This document shows, one piece after another, positions 35,940 through 43,881 of a DNA stretch of 64,000 nucleotides. Within the stretch, counting starts at the first letter, position 1; each line of letters opens with the position of its first letter. Made by a program: the position numbers and the translations under genes. The stretch comes from CAIWHR01 sp963836265 (GTDB lineage Bacteria > Pseudomonadota > Gammaproteobacteria > Burkholderiales > Casimicrobiaceae), in assembly GCA_963836265.1 (NCBI GenBank), contig CAWIIO010000005.1:186001-250000 (forward strand), read 5' to 3'. The notes under the pieces were generated by a model. That model saw only the letters and a list, made by a program, of their open reading frames with translations, did not search any database and was not told where the DNA came from.

Positions 35940-36590
35940 ATGGACGTCGAGCAGGCGCGTTTCAACATGGTCGAGCAGCAGATCCGCACGTGGGACGTGC
36001 TGGATCAGGACGTGCTCGACCTCGTGTTCGCGGTCCGGCGCGAGGAGTTCGTGCCTGCGGCGTACCGGATGCTGGCCTTCGCCGACCTCGAGATTCCGCT
36101 TCCCGGGGGCCAACGGATGTGGACGCCGAAGATGGAGGCGCGCGTCGTGCAGGAGCTCAAGGTGAGGCCGCGCGAGAACGTGCTCGAGATCGGCACGGGG
36201 AGCGGATATTTGACGGCGCTCCTCGCGACCCGGGGCGCGCAGGTGGTGAGCGTCGAAATCGATCCGCAATTGTCGGCCGACGCGAAGGCGAAGCTCGCGC
36301 GCGTGGGCCTCGCGGGGATCGAACTTGCCGTGGGCGACGGGGCGCGGGGCTTCGGCGCCGCCAACTACGACGCGATCGTCCTGACCGGCTCGACGCCGGT
36401 CCTGCCGGACGCCTTCATGAGGCAACTGAAGCCGGGCGGACGCGTTTTCGCCGTCGTCGGCGAGGCGCCGGTGATGACGGCAAGGCTCGTCCGCTGGGTT
36501 GCGCCCGGGTCGGTCACCGCGCAGGATCTTTTCGAGACGGTGATCGATCCGCTCAAGAACGCCGCGACACCGTCGCGCTTCGAATTTTGA
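35940..36590 (+). CDS. pcm: Protein-L-isoaspartate O-methyltransferase
   Basis: SAM-dependent repair enzyme that methylates isoaspartyl residues in damaged proteins. The 216-residue protein starts MDVEQARFNMVEQQIRTWDV at an ATG at 35940; the frame is open upstream to 35880 without support. The SAM site is VLEIGTGSGYLTALLA, with VVSVEIDPQLSADAK after it, and FAVRREEFVPAAYRMLAFAD is the conserved start of the catalytic fold. This form, shorter in its active-site loop than E. coli Pcm, is the one that precedes rhodanese and tolC in betaproteobacteria. The stop overlaps the TTG start of the next gene. Confidence 0.9.
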   Translation: MDVEQARFNMVEQQIRTWDVLDQDVLDLVFAVRREEFVPAAYRMLAFADLEIPLPGGQRMWTPKMEARVVQELKVRPRENVLEIGTGSGYLTALLATRGAQVVSVEIDPQLSADAKAKLARVGLAGIELAVGDGARGFGAANYDAIVLTGSTPVLPDAFMRQLKPGGRVFAVVGEAPVMTARLVRWVAPGSVTAQDLFETVIDPLKNAATPSRFEF

Positions 36591-36913
36591 TCCCGCAACT
36601 CGGCCCCGCCGAGCTCCTCAAGTGGCGCGCCGATCCGCGACGGACGCCGCCGGTGCTTATCGACGTGCGCGAGCCGTGGGAGTTCGACTACTGCCGGATC
36701 GACGGCTCGGTGTCGATTCCGCTCGGGCAGCTCGGCTCCAGGCTCGATGAAGTTCCCCCCGACCGCCCGCTGGTGATGGTCTGCCATCACGGCCACCGCA
36801 GCTTTCACGCCGCGGCGCTGCTGAAGCACGCCGGCTTCGTCCAGGTCCACAACCTGCGCGGCGGCGTCGAGGAATGGGCGGCCGAGGTCGAGCCGTCGAT
36901 GAAGCGATACTGA
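36587..36913 (+). CDS. Rhodanese-like sulfurtransferase
   Basis: Single-domain rhodanese of 108 residues. The active-site loop is VMVCHHGHRSFHAAALL, with the catalytic Cys and the six-residue loop of GlpE-like proteins. The structural motif is PVLIDVREPWEFDYCRIDGS. The only reasonable start is a TTG at 36587, which overlaps the pcm stop codon as TTGA; the frame upstream of it is in the pcm coding region. It lies between pcm and tolC, a conserved arrangement, but no link between sulfur transfer and secretion is known to me. Confidence 0.88.
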   Translation: MIPQLGPAELLKWRADPRRTPPVLIDVREPWEFDYCRIDGSVSIPLGQLGSRLDEVPPDRPLVMVCHHGHRSFHAAALLKHAGFVQVHNLRGGVEEWAAEVEPSMKRY

Positions 36914-36950
36914 TGCGCCGCCCGCGCGCAGGCGACACAACGGAACAACG

Positions 36951-38294
36951 ATGAAACGACGTTTCGATGCCCTCGCCGTGGTCGCCGCGCTTGGCCTTTG
37001 CGCCGCTGCCGGACTCGCGCGAGGCGAGGACCTGCTGCAGATCTATCGCGAAGCGCAGCAGAACGACCCGACGATCGCCGCAGCGAAAGCCAATTGGCAG
37101 GCCGCGCAAGAGGCCGTCCCGCAGGCCCGCGCCGGTCTCCTGCCCAATGCGTCGGCCTCGGCCAGCGGCTCCGAGAATCAATACGACGCGACAATCAAGA
37201 CCGATCCGAAGACGACCGAGAGCAGACGCTACGCACAATACACGGCGATCGTATCGGCCTCGCAGCCCCTGTATCGGCAGCAGAACTGGATCGCGTACGA
37301 CCAGGCGAAGCAGCAGGTGTCGCAGGCCGACAATGTCCTCGCGATCGCACAGCAGGACCTGATTCTTCGCGTTTCCCAGGCCTATTTCGAGGTGCTGCTC
37401 GCGCAGTACAACATCGAGCTCAACGACAGCCAGAAGGCGGCGGTGTCGGAGCAGCTCGCGCAGGCGAAGCGCAACTTCGAGGTCGGCGTCGCGACAATCA
37501 CCGACACCAACGAGGCGCAAGCCAAGTACGATTCGATCGTCGCGCAGGAGATTGCGACGCGCAACGACTACGACAACAAGGTGACCGCGCTACGCGCCAT
37601 CATTGGCCGTCCGCCGAAGGAGCTGAAGCAGCTGGGCCTCGGCTTCCAGCCGGAGCTCCCGGAGCCGAACCGGATCGACTACTGGGTCGACCGGGCCCTG
37701 AAGGAGAACCAGAACGTCCAGATCGGCGAGAAGAATTTCGAGATCGCCACGCTCGAGGTCGACCGTGCGAAGGCGGGACACTATCCGACGCTCGACCTCG
37801 TGGGCAGCGTCAACTGGGCGAATTACGGCGGCGGCTCGATCAATCTCGGCATCTCCAACTACTCGACGATCGGCACCATCGGCGTCCAGCTCGCCGTTCC
37901 CATCTACCAGGGCGGGTTCGTGGATTCGAAGGTGCGACAGGCGCTCGCGCTGCAGGACAAGGCACGGCAGGACCTCGAGGCCGCGCGGCGGGCCGCGCTC
38001 TATCTCGCGCAGACGGGCTTCACCGGCGTTAACAGCGCAGCGGCGCTGATCAAGGCGACCGAGCAGGCACTCGTCTCGGCCGAGGTCGCGCTGCGATCCA
38101 ACAGGCTGGGGCAGGAGGTCGGCATCCGCACCAACCTCGACGTTCTGAACGTGCAGCAGGACGTGTTCTCGACGCGCCGCGACCTTGCGCAGGCAGTTTT
38201 CAATTATCTGATCGGCGTGCTGCGCCTGAAAGCCGCGGTCGGAACGTTGAACGACCAGGACGTCGAGGACATCAACCGCCAGCTCCGCGGCTGA
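36951..38294 (+). CDS. tolC: TolC family outer membrane protein
   Basis: Trimeric outer-membrane channel for type I secretion and tripartite efflux. The 447 residues begin with a signal peptide (FDALAVVAALGLCAAAGLAR) and then show the usual two-fold repeat: EDLLQIYREAQQNDPTIAAA in the first half and IDYWVDRALKENQNVQIGEK in the second, each followed by long helical stretches and short beta strands (for example GVQLAVPIYQGGFVDSKVRQ). The C terminus has TNLDVLNVQQDVFSTRRDLA. It overlaps the convergent waaA by 23 bases. As the only outer-membrane channel gene here it is the likely partner of the RND pair upstream. Confidence 0.93.
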   Translation: MKRRFDALAVVAALGLCAAAGLARGEDLLQIYREAQQNDPTIAAAKANWQAAQEAVPQARAGLLPNASASASGSENQYDATIKTDPKTTESRRYAQYTAIVSASQPLYRQQNWIAYDQAKQQVSQADNVLAIAQQDLILRVSQAYFEVLLAQYNIELNDSQKAAVSEQLAQAKRNFEVGVATITDTNEAQAKYDSIVAQEIATRNDYDNKVTALRAIIGRPPKELKQLGLGFQPELPEPNRIDYWVDRALKENQNVQIGEKNFEIATLEVDRAKAGHYPTLDLVGSVNWANYGGGSINLGISNYSTIGTIGVQLAVPIYQGGFVDSKVRQALALQDKARQDLEAARRAALYLAQTGFTGVNSAAALIKATEQALVSAEVALRSNRLGQEVGIRTNLDVLNVQQDVFSTRRDLAQAVFNYLIGVLRLKAAVGTLNDQDVEDINRQLRG

Positions 38295-39597
38295 CTCGCG
38301 CTCGCGCTGCCGCCCCTTCATCCTGCGCATCCTGCATCAGGGGTGCGAGCTGCGGCGCGAGCCATGCCCACAGGCGGTCGCCGGCGCCAGCATGTGCGGC
38401 GTGGAAGGCCAGGGCGGCGTCGCGCATCGCCTCGCGCCGCGGTCGGTCCCCCAGGAGCGCCTTCGCCTCCGCGACGAGCTGCGCCGCATTCCCGACTTCC
38501 AGCGCGGCGCCCGCGGCGAGCGCCCGGCGCGCGGCCTCCGCGAAATTGAACATATGCGGCCCGAAAAGCGTCGGCCGTCCGATAGCAATCGGCTCGATCA
38601 GGTTCTGTCCCCCGTGCGGCAGCAGGCTGCCGCCGACGAAAACCACGTCGGCCGCCGCGTAGTAGCCCGGAAGCTCGCCCATCGAATCGCCGAGCACGAT
38701 TCCGACATCCGCGGGCACCGGCACGTCGTCGCTGCGGCAGATGAATGGAATGCGGCGCTCGCGCAGCAGGTCGGCGACCGCGGCGAAGCGCTGCGGATGG
38801 CGCGGAACGATCACGGTCAACGCACCGAGTGGCAGCGGATGCTCGGCGAGCGCGTCGAGGATCAGCGCTTCCTCGCCGTCGCGCGTCGAGCCCGCGACCC
38901 ACACGGCACGCGCGTCGCCGAAGCGCAACTTCAGCTCGCGTCCCAAGGTCAACGCCGAAGCGGGGACGCCGACGTCGAACTTGAGATTGCCGGTGACAAC
39001 CGGTGCGGGCGCGCCGAGTTTCCGGAGCCGGTCGGCATCGGCCGCCGATTGCGCGGCGACACCCGCTAGCGAAGAGAGCATCGGCCGGGTGAGCGAAGGG
39101 ACGCGCGCATAGCCCGCCGCCGAACGCTCCGACATCCGGGCGTTGACGAGGTAGAGCGGCACGCCCGCGTAGGCCGCGGCCGCAACGAGGTTCGGCCACA
39201 GTTCCGTCTCCATGACGAGGCCGGCGCGCGGCTTCCAATGCGCGAGAAAGGCGTGCACCGCGAACGGGACATCGTAGGGGAGCCACGCCTGCTCGACCCG
39301 CTCGTCTCCGACCGTGCGTCCGGCCGCGCGGCCCGTCGCCGTCATGTGAGTGACGAGCACGGTGCTCCGCGGGAATGCGCGCCTTGCCCGCTCGATCAGC
39401 GGCGCCGCCGCGCGGGTCTCGCCGAGCGAGACCGCATGCACCCAGAGCACGGGTCCCCGCGGCGTGCCGCCGTACCGGCCGAAGCGCTCGCCGATCGATT
39501 CGCGGTAGCCGGGCTCGCGCCGGCCGCGCCACCACAATCGCAGGGGCAACAGCGGCAGCGCGAGATACCAGAGCAACGTGTACAGCGCGCGAATCAG
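38272..39597 (-). CDS. waaA: 3-deoxy-D-manno-octulosonic acid transferase
   Basis: Adds Kdo to lipid A precursor on the inner membrane; 441 residues if started at a CTG at 39597. From there the protein reads LIRALYTLLWYLALPLLPLR, which in relatives is MIRALYTL..., so the CTG matches the usual first codon position and has GGAGGG three bases upstream. A TTG at 39576 is the alternative. A membrane helix is followed by the GT30 fold: WVHAVSLGETRAAAPLIERA (catalytic Glu), METELWPN, VTGNLKFDV, VIVPRHPQRFAAVADLL and the GGSLLPHGGQNLIEPIAIGR block. The Ala/Arg-rich C-terminal tail after MQDAQDEG is not part of the family and overlaps tolC. Confidence 0.92.
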   Translation of the reverse strand: MIRALYTLLWYLALPLLPLRLWWRGRREPGYRESIGERFGRYGGTPRGPVLWVHAVSLGETRAAAPLIERARRAFPRSTVLVTHMTATGRAAGRTVGDERVEQAWLPYDVPFAVHAFLAHWKPRAGLVMETELWPNLVAAAAYAGVPLYLVNARMSERSAAGYARVPSLTRPMLSSLAGVAAQSAADADRLRKLGAPAPVVTGNLKFDVGVPASALTLGRELKLRFGDARAVWVAGSTRDGEEALILDALAEHPLPLGALTVIVPRHPQRFAAVADLLRERRIPFICRSDDVPVPADVGIVLGDSMGELPGYYAAADVVFVGGSLLPHGGQNLIEPIAIGRPTLFGPHMFNFAEAARRALAAGAALEVGNAAQLVAEAKALLGDRPRREAMRDAALAFHAAHAGAGDRLWAWLAPQLAPLMQDAQDEGAAARARVSRGAGG

Positions 39598-39607
39598 ATG
39601 CCCTCCG

Positions 39608-40585
39608 TCAACCTTGCGGCGTCCTGCGCATCAGTGCGCCGGCGGCATCCTCGACTTCCGCAACCGTCGGCACCCGCCCGATGCCGCCCAGATCGCGCGC
39701 TTGCGGGCTCGCCCGCTCCACCCCGGCGAGTCGTGCGTCCGTTGCGACGAACAGCGATACGGTCGGAGCGCCGAGCCCCGCTGCGAGGTGGACGAGGCCC
39801 GTGTCGACGCCGACGACGAGATCGGCGCGCGCGAGAAGGCCAGCGAGCGCTGGCAGCGATTGGCGCGGAGGCACGGCGGCGATCGTCGTGCCGGCGGCGA
39901 GGCGTTCGCTGCGCGAGCGTTCCGCAACGGTGCCCCACGGCAGCAGGATCGCGAACCCGGCGGCCGCGAAGGCCGCGATCAGCGCGCGCCAGCTCGCTTC
40001 CGGCCACAGCTTGTCGGCGCGGCTCGTGGCATGAAGGAACACGACGTAGGGGCGATCGGGGCACCCGGCGCTCGCGGGAAACGGTGCAACGAGGCCGAAG
40101 CGAGGCGGCCCGCGCACTTCGTAGCCGAGCGCTGCCGCGGCCAATTGCCGGCAGCGGTCGATCAGGTGCTGATCGGGGTCGATCGCGTGATGGACGTCGT
40201 GCGCGAGCGTCGCGATCGGCTCGCGGATGCTCGCCCGGTCCGGCCCGTGCCGCGTTCCCCGCGCGAGCCACGCGATCGCCGCGCCCTTGACCTGTTCTTG
40301 CAGATCGAGCACGGCAAGGTACGCGTCGCGCCGGAGATCGCGACGGAACGCCGCCATCTCGCGCCACGTCGCGAGCGAAAGCGCCCGCCGCCGCCAGCGC
40401 CGCAGCGCCACCGGAATCACCCGCCGGACACCGGGGTTGAGCGCGAGCAACGGGGCGAAGGCATCTTCGGCGACCCAGTCGACGGCGAGCTCGGGCCGGC
40501 GCTCGAGAATGTCGCCGACGATGGCCTGGGCGTGGACGATGTCACCGAGCGACGAGGGACGAACGACGAGAACTGCGGGGCTCAT
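39608..40585 (-). CDS. waaC: Lipopolysaccharide heptosyltransferase I
   Basis: GT9 enzyme transferring the first L-glycero-D-manno-heptose to Kdo of the inner core. The 325 residues start with VLVVRPSSLGDIVHAQAIVG, where the conserved aspartate of the family is visible, and have ALNPGVRRVIPVALRRWRRR. The donor-binding half contains YVVFLHATSRADKLWPEASW, a short ILLPWGT strand and DLVVGVDTGLVHLAAGLGAP. The stop is 10 bases before the waaA start, so the two core genes are cotranscribed waaC then waaA. The heptose identity is assigned from family and context only. Confidence 0.92.
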   Translation of the reverse strand: MSPAVLVVRPSSLGDIVHAQAIVGDILERRPELAVDWVAEDAFAPLLALNPGVRRVIPVALRRWRRRALSLATWREMAAFRRDLRRDAYLAVLDLQEQVKGAAIAWLARGTRHGPDRASIREPIATLAHDVHHAIDPDQHLIDRCRQLAAAALGYEVRGPPRFGLVAPFPASAGCPDRPYVVFLHATSRADKLWPEASWRALIAAFAAAGFAILLPWGTVAERSRSERLAAGTTIAAVPPRQSLPALAGLLARADLVVGVDTGLVHLAAGLGAPTVSLFVATDARLAGVERASPQARDLGGIGRVPTVAEVEDAAGALMRRTPQG

Positions 40586-40860
40586 GGTTGCGCTGCCGCG
40601 CTCGCCCGGGAAGACGGGAAGCCGATGTCCGGTGAAACCCCGTAGAATGCGCGCAATCCACCGCCGGGCGGAACCGGCGGCTTCGCGTCGTCCCGCGCCG
40701 GCAACAGCTCGCTGATGTCCAAGAACGGAGCCTCCTTCACTGCCCCAAGAGCGGCGAAAACGACGCGATGCGCGAAGCGGCGCGCAGCCCGCATCGGAAC
40801 CCCTGACAAGGGCTGCGACAAAGCTGCGGGCCGTTTCTCGTCCGCTGTCGCGCGAGGCAT
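40582..40860 (-). CDS. Hypothetical 92-residue frame upstream of waaC (doubtful)
   Basis: An ATG-started frame whose stop overlaps the waaC start as ATGA, a spacing typical of coupled genes, and the gap between waaC and the divergent glycosyltransferase is otherwise empty. Against it: I recognise no family, the composition is Ala/Pro/Arg-rich (ending PPVPPGGGLRAFYGVSPDIG and SSRASAAAQP), and such frames are common by chance at this GC content. The 302-base gap 40586-40887 may instead be just the divergent promoter region; no clear promoter is seen in it. Confidence 0.2.
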   Translation of the reverse strand: MPRATADEKRPAALSQPLSGVPMRAARRFAHRVVFAALGAVKEAPFLDISELLPARDDAKPPVPPGGGLRAFYGVSPDIGFPSSRASAAAQP

Positions 40861-40887
40861 TCGCGGAAACGGACGCTAGCGAGGCGC

Positions 40888-41652
40888 ATGTCCGAATCGC
40901 TCCCCTTGAGTCTTTGTATGATTACGCGCGATGCCGCCGGTTTGCTCGCCGACTGTCTCGCCTCGGCGTCCTTCGCTCGGGAGATCGTCGTCGTCGATTC
41001 GGGCAGCCGCGATGATACCGTGGAAATCGCCCGCCGCTGCGGCGCGCGCGTGGTCGCGCATCCGTGGTCCGGGTTCGGCGCGCAGAAGAATTTCGCCGTC
41101 GGCTGCGCCACGCATGATTGGGTGCTGTGCCTCGATGCCGACGAGCGCCTCACGTCGGAGCTCGCATCGGCGATCCGGGCGGCGATGGAAAAGCCAGATG
41201 CTGCGGCGTATGCGATGGCCCGGCGCAATCGTTTCCTCGGCCGCTGGCTTGCGCATGGCGAAGGTTATCCGGACTGGAACGTGCGCCTGTTCGATCGCCG
41301 GCGCGCGCGCTGGACGGAGGATCCCGTGCACGAGCATGTCGTCGCCGACGGGCGGGTGGCGCGCCTTTCCGGTGATCTCCTGCATGCGTCGGCCGAATCC
41401 ATCGATGACTACATGGCGAAGCAGAACCGTTACACGACGCTGCAGGCCGAAGCGATGCACGCCCGCGGCGAGCGGGCGAGCATTGCGCGCCTCGTCGTCT
41501 CGCCGCTCGTCCGGTTCTTGCGCTTCTACGTCGTGAAGTTCGGCTTTCTCGACGGCGTCGCGGGGCTGGTGCACATCGCGATCGGCTGTCACAACAGCTT
41601 CATGAAATACGCGAAGCTGCGTGCGCTGCAGCTCGCGAAGCCGGACCGATGA
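40888..41652 (+). CDS. Family 2 glycosyltransferase, WaaE/KdtX-like
   Basis: Predicted LPS inner-core glycosyltransferase of the GT2 family, 254 residues. SLCMITRDAAGLLADCLASA is the nucleotide-sugar entry strand, IVVVDSGSRDDTVEIARRCG the second strand, and WVLCLDADERLTSELASAI carries the metal-binding DxD. WTEDPVHEHVV is typical of WaaE/KdtX enzymes, which add glucose to heptose I. The C terminus FLRFYVVKFGFLDGVAGLVH is a hydrophobic membrane-associated helix usual for this subgroup. The donor and acceptor sugars are inferred, not shown. Its stop overlaps the next gene's start (ATGA). Confidence 0.88.
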   Translation: MSESLPLSLCMITRDAAGLLADCLASASFAREIVVVDSGSRDDTVEIARRCGARVVAHPWSGFGAQKNFAVGCATHDWVLCLDADERLTSELASAIRAAMEKPDAAAYAMARRNRFLGRWLAHGEGYPDWNVRLFDRRRARWTEDPVHEHVVADGRVARLSGDLLHASAESIDDYMAKQNRYTTLQAEAMHARGERASIARLVVSPLVRFLRFYVVKFGFLDGVAGLVHIAIGCHNSFMKYAKLRALQLAKPDR

Positions 41653-42644
41653 GCCCGCCCAAGAGCGCCAAGGGCCACGTCGTAGTCACGGGCGCGGCCG
41701 GGTTCATCGGCATGCACGTCGCCGAGCGGCTGCTGGCCGCCGGGTACGCGGTAACCGGCGCTGACAGCCTCGACCCCTACTACGACGTCAGGCTGAAGGA
41801 GGCACGCCTGAAGCGGCTCGCCGGACGCCCCGGGTTCCGATTCGAGCGCGTGGACCTGGCGGAGACGGCGGCCGCGGCGCGGCTATTTCACGACGGCGGA
41901 TTCACTCATGCGATCCATCTCGCGGCCCAGCCAGGCGTTCGGTATTCGCTCGTCAATCCCGAAGCGTATTTCACGAACAACCTCACCGCCTTTGGGCACG
42001 TCATCGAAGGCGCTCGCGACGCGTGCGTCGAGCACTTCGTCTACGCGTCGAGCTCGAGCGTCTACGGCGCCAACCACACGTTGCCGTTCTCCGAGGACCA
42101 GAACGTCGACCATCCCGTAAGCCTCTACGCGGCGACGAAAAAGGCGAACGAGTTGATGGCGCACAGCTACAGCCATCTTTTCTCGCTGCCGACGACAGGG
42201 CTCAGGTTCTTCACCGTGTACGGGCCATGGGGCCGCCCCGACATGGCCCCAATGCTGTTCGCGAAGGCGATGCTGGCGGGTCTGCCCATTCGGGTCTTCA
42301 ACGAAGGGCGAATGCAGCGTGATTTCACTTACGTCGACGACGTCGCCGAGGGTGTCGTCCGCGTACTTGCCCATCCGCCCAAAGGGGACGGCGGTCCGCC
42401 CTACGCGATCTACAACATCGGCAACCACGAAGCGGTCGCGCTCGAAACGTTCATCGCGACGCTCGAACGTCTGCTCGGTCGGCGAGCGATCAAGGAATAC
42501 GCGGCGCTGCAGCCCGGCGACGTTCCGGCGACTTTCGCGTCGATCGACCGGCTGGCCGCGGTCACCGGATTCGCGCCGTCGACGCCGCTCGAGCCGGGGC
42601 TCGCGCGTTTCGTCGCGTGGTATCGCGATTACTATCGGGTGTAA
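41649..42644 (+). CDS. NAD-dependent epimerase, UDP-glucuronate 4-epimerase type
   Basis: Short-chain epimerase probably making UDP-galacturonate from UDP-glucuronate for envelope polysaccharide. The 331 residues have the NAD site VVVTGAAGFIGMHVAERLLA, and AAQPGVRYSLVNPEAYFTNN, which separates the glucuronate epimerases from GalE. The catalytic set is the Ser in FVYASSSSVYGANHTLPFSE and Tyr-Lys in VSLYAATKKANELMAHSYSH. GLRFFTVYGPWGRPDMAPML is the usual substrate-binding segment. It overlaps the glycosyltransferase gene by four bases and precedes rfbBACD by 57 bases. A lipid-A or core galacturonate role is possible but unproven. Confidence 0.87.
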   Translation: MSPPKSAKGHVVVTGAAGFIGMHVAERLLAAGYAVTGADSLDPYYDVRLKEARLKRLAGRPGFRFERVDLAETAAAARLFHDGGFTHAIHLAAQPGVRYSLVNPEAYFTNNLTAFGHVIEGARDACVEHFVYASSSSVYGANHTLPFSEDQNVDHPVSLYAATKKANELMAHSYSHLFSLPTTGLRFFTVYGPWGRPDMAPMLFAKAMLAGLPIRVFNEGRMQRDFTYVDDVAEGVVRVLAHPPKGDGGPPYAIYNIGNHEAVALETFIATLERLLGRRAIKEYAALQPGDVPATFASIDRLAAVTGFAPSTPLEPGLARFVAWYRDYYRV

Positions 42645-42701
42645 AATTCGCAGAGTCGGATGCAGCGGCGGCGGGTGTTTCGCTGTCACGTCCCAAAATC
42701 C

Positions 42702-43865
42702 ATGATCCTCGTCACCGGGGGCGCCGGTTTTATCGGCGCCAATTTCGTGCTCGATTGGCTTGCGTCCTGCGACGAGCCGGTCGTCAACCTCGACAAGCTC
42801 ACGTACGCGGGCAACCTCGGCAACCTCGCGTCGGTCAGGGACGATCGCCGGCACGAATTCGTGCGCGGCGACATCGCCGATCGTGCGCAGATCGAGGCAC
42901 TGCTGCACGAACATCGCCCGCGCGCCATCGTCAACTTCGCGGCCGAAAGCCACGTCGACCGCTCGATCCACGGGCCCGCCGATTTCGTCTCGACCAATGT
43001 CGTCGGCACGTTCACGCTGCTCGAAACGACGCGCGCTTGGTGGGCGGGCCTGGCCGATGTGGAGCGCGCGGCATTCCGTTTCCTCCAGGTGTCGACCGAC
43101 GAGGTGTACGGCTCGCTCGGTCCGGAAGATCCGCCCTTTTCGGAGACCTCGCCGTACGCGCCCAGTAGTCCCTATTCGGCGTCCAAGGCCGCTGCCGACC
43201 ATTTCGTCCGCGCCTGGCACCACACCTACGGCCTGCCGGTGCTGACGACGAATTGCTCGAACAACTACGGGCCGCGCCAGTTCCCGGAGAAGCTGATCCC
43301 GCTGACGATCGTCAACGCCCTCGCCGGCAAGCCGTTGCCCGTGTACGGCGACGGCCGGAATGTCCGCGACTGGCTCTTCGTCGGCGATCATTGCACGGCG
43401 ATTCGCAGCGTGCTCGCGGCCGGGAGGATTGGCGAGACGTACAACGTCGGCGGCAACGCGGAGAAGACCAATCTCGACGTCGTCGAGACGATCTGCCGCA
43501 TCCTGCGCGAGCGGATGCCCGGCCGCGACTACGCCGCCCTCGTGACCTTCGTCAGCGACCGTCCGGGCCACGACCGCCGCTACGCGATCGACGCGGGGAA
43601 GATCCGGCACGAGCTGGGTTGGGCGCCGCAGGAGACGTTCGAGTCGGGCCTCGGCCGCACGGTCCAGTGGTACCTCGACAACGGCGCCTGGCTCCGGAGC
43701 GTGATGAGCCACGACTACCGGAAGTGGATTTCGCTCAACTACGATCCGGTACGCACGGGCGAGCGGGACGAAACCCGGGTCCGGAGCGCGCGTCCGCGAG
43801 CCAGTGCGCACGGCCGACGTGGGCGGGCACCGAAACGCGCGGACGACCCGGAGGCCGCCGCATGA
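42702..43865 (+). CDS. rfbB: dTDP-glucose 4,6-dehydratase
   Basis: Second step of dTDP-L-rhamnose synthesis. 387 residues from the ATG at 42702: MILVTGGAGFIGANFVLDWL holds the NAD motif, AESHVDRSIHGPADFVSTNV, FLQVSTDEVYGSLGPEDPPF with the active-site Thr-Asp-Glu, and SPYSASKAAADHFVRAWHHT with Tyr-x3-Lys. The family part ends near SVMSHDYRKWISLNY. About 36 further residues form a basic, disordered tail (VRTGERDETRVRSARPRASA...), uncommon for RfbB and ending 16 bases before rfbA. Order is rfbB-A-C-D. Confidence 0.95.
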   Translation: MILVTGGAGFIGANFVLDWLASCDEPVVNLDKLTYAGNLGNLASVRDDRRHEFVRGDIADRAQIEALLHEHRPRAIVNFAAESHVDRSIHGPADFVSTNVVGTFTLLETTRAWWAGLADVERAAFRFLQVSTDEVYGSLGPEDPPFSETSPYAPSSPYSASKAAADHFVRAWHHTYGLPVLTTNCSNNYGPRQFPEKLIPLTIVNALAGKPLPVYGDGRNVRDWLFVGDHCTAIRSVLAAGRIGETYNVGGNAEKTNLDVVETICRILRERMPGRDYAALVTFVSDRPGHDRRYAIDAGKIRHELGWAPQETFESGLGRTVQWYLDNGAWLRSVMSHDYRKWISLNYDPVRTGERDETRVRSARPRASAHGRRGRAPKRADDPEAAA

Positions 43866-43881
43866 ACGTTGCGCCGGCGCG

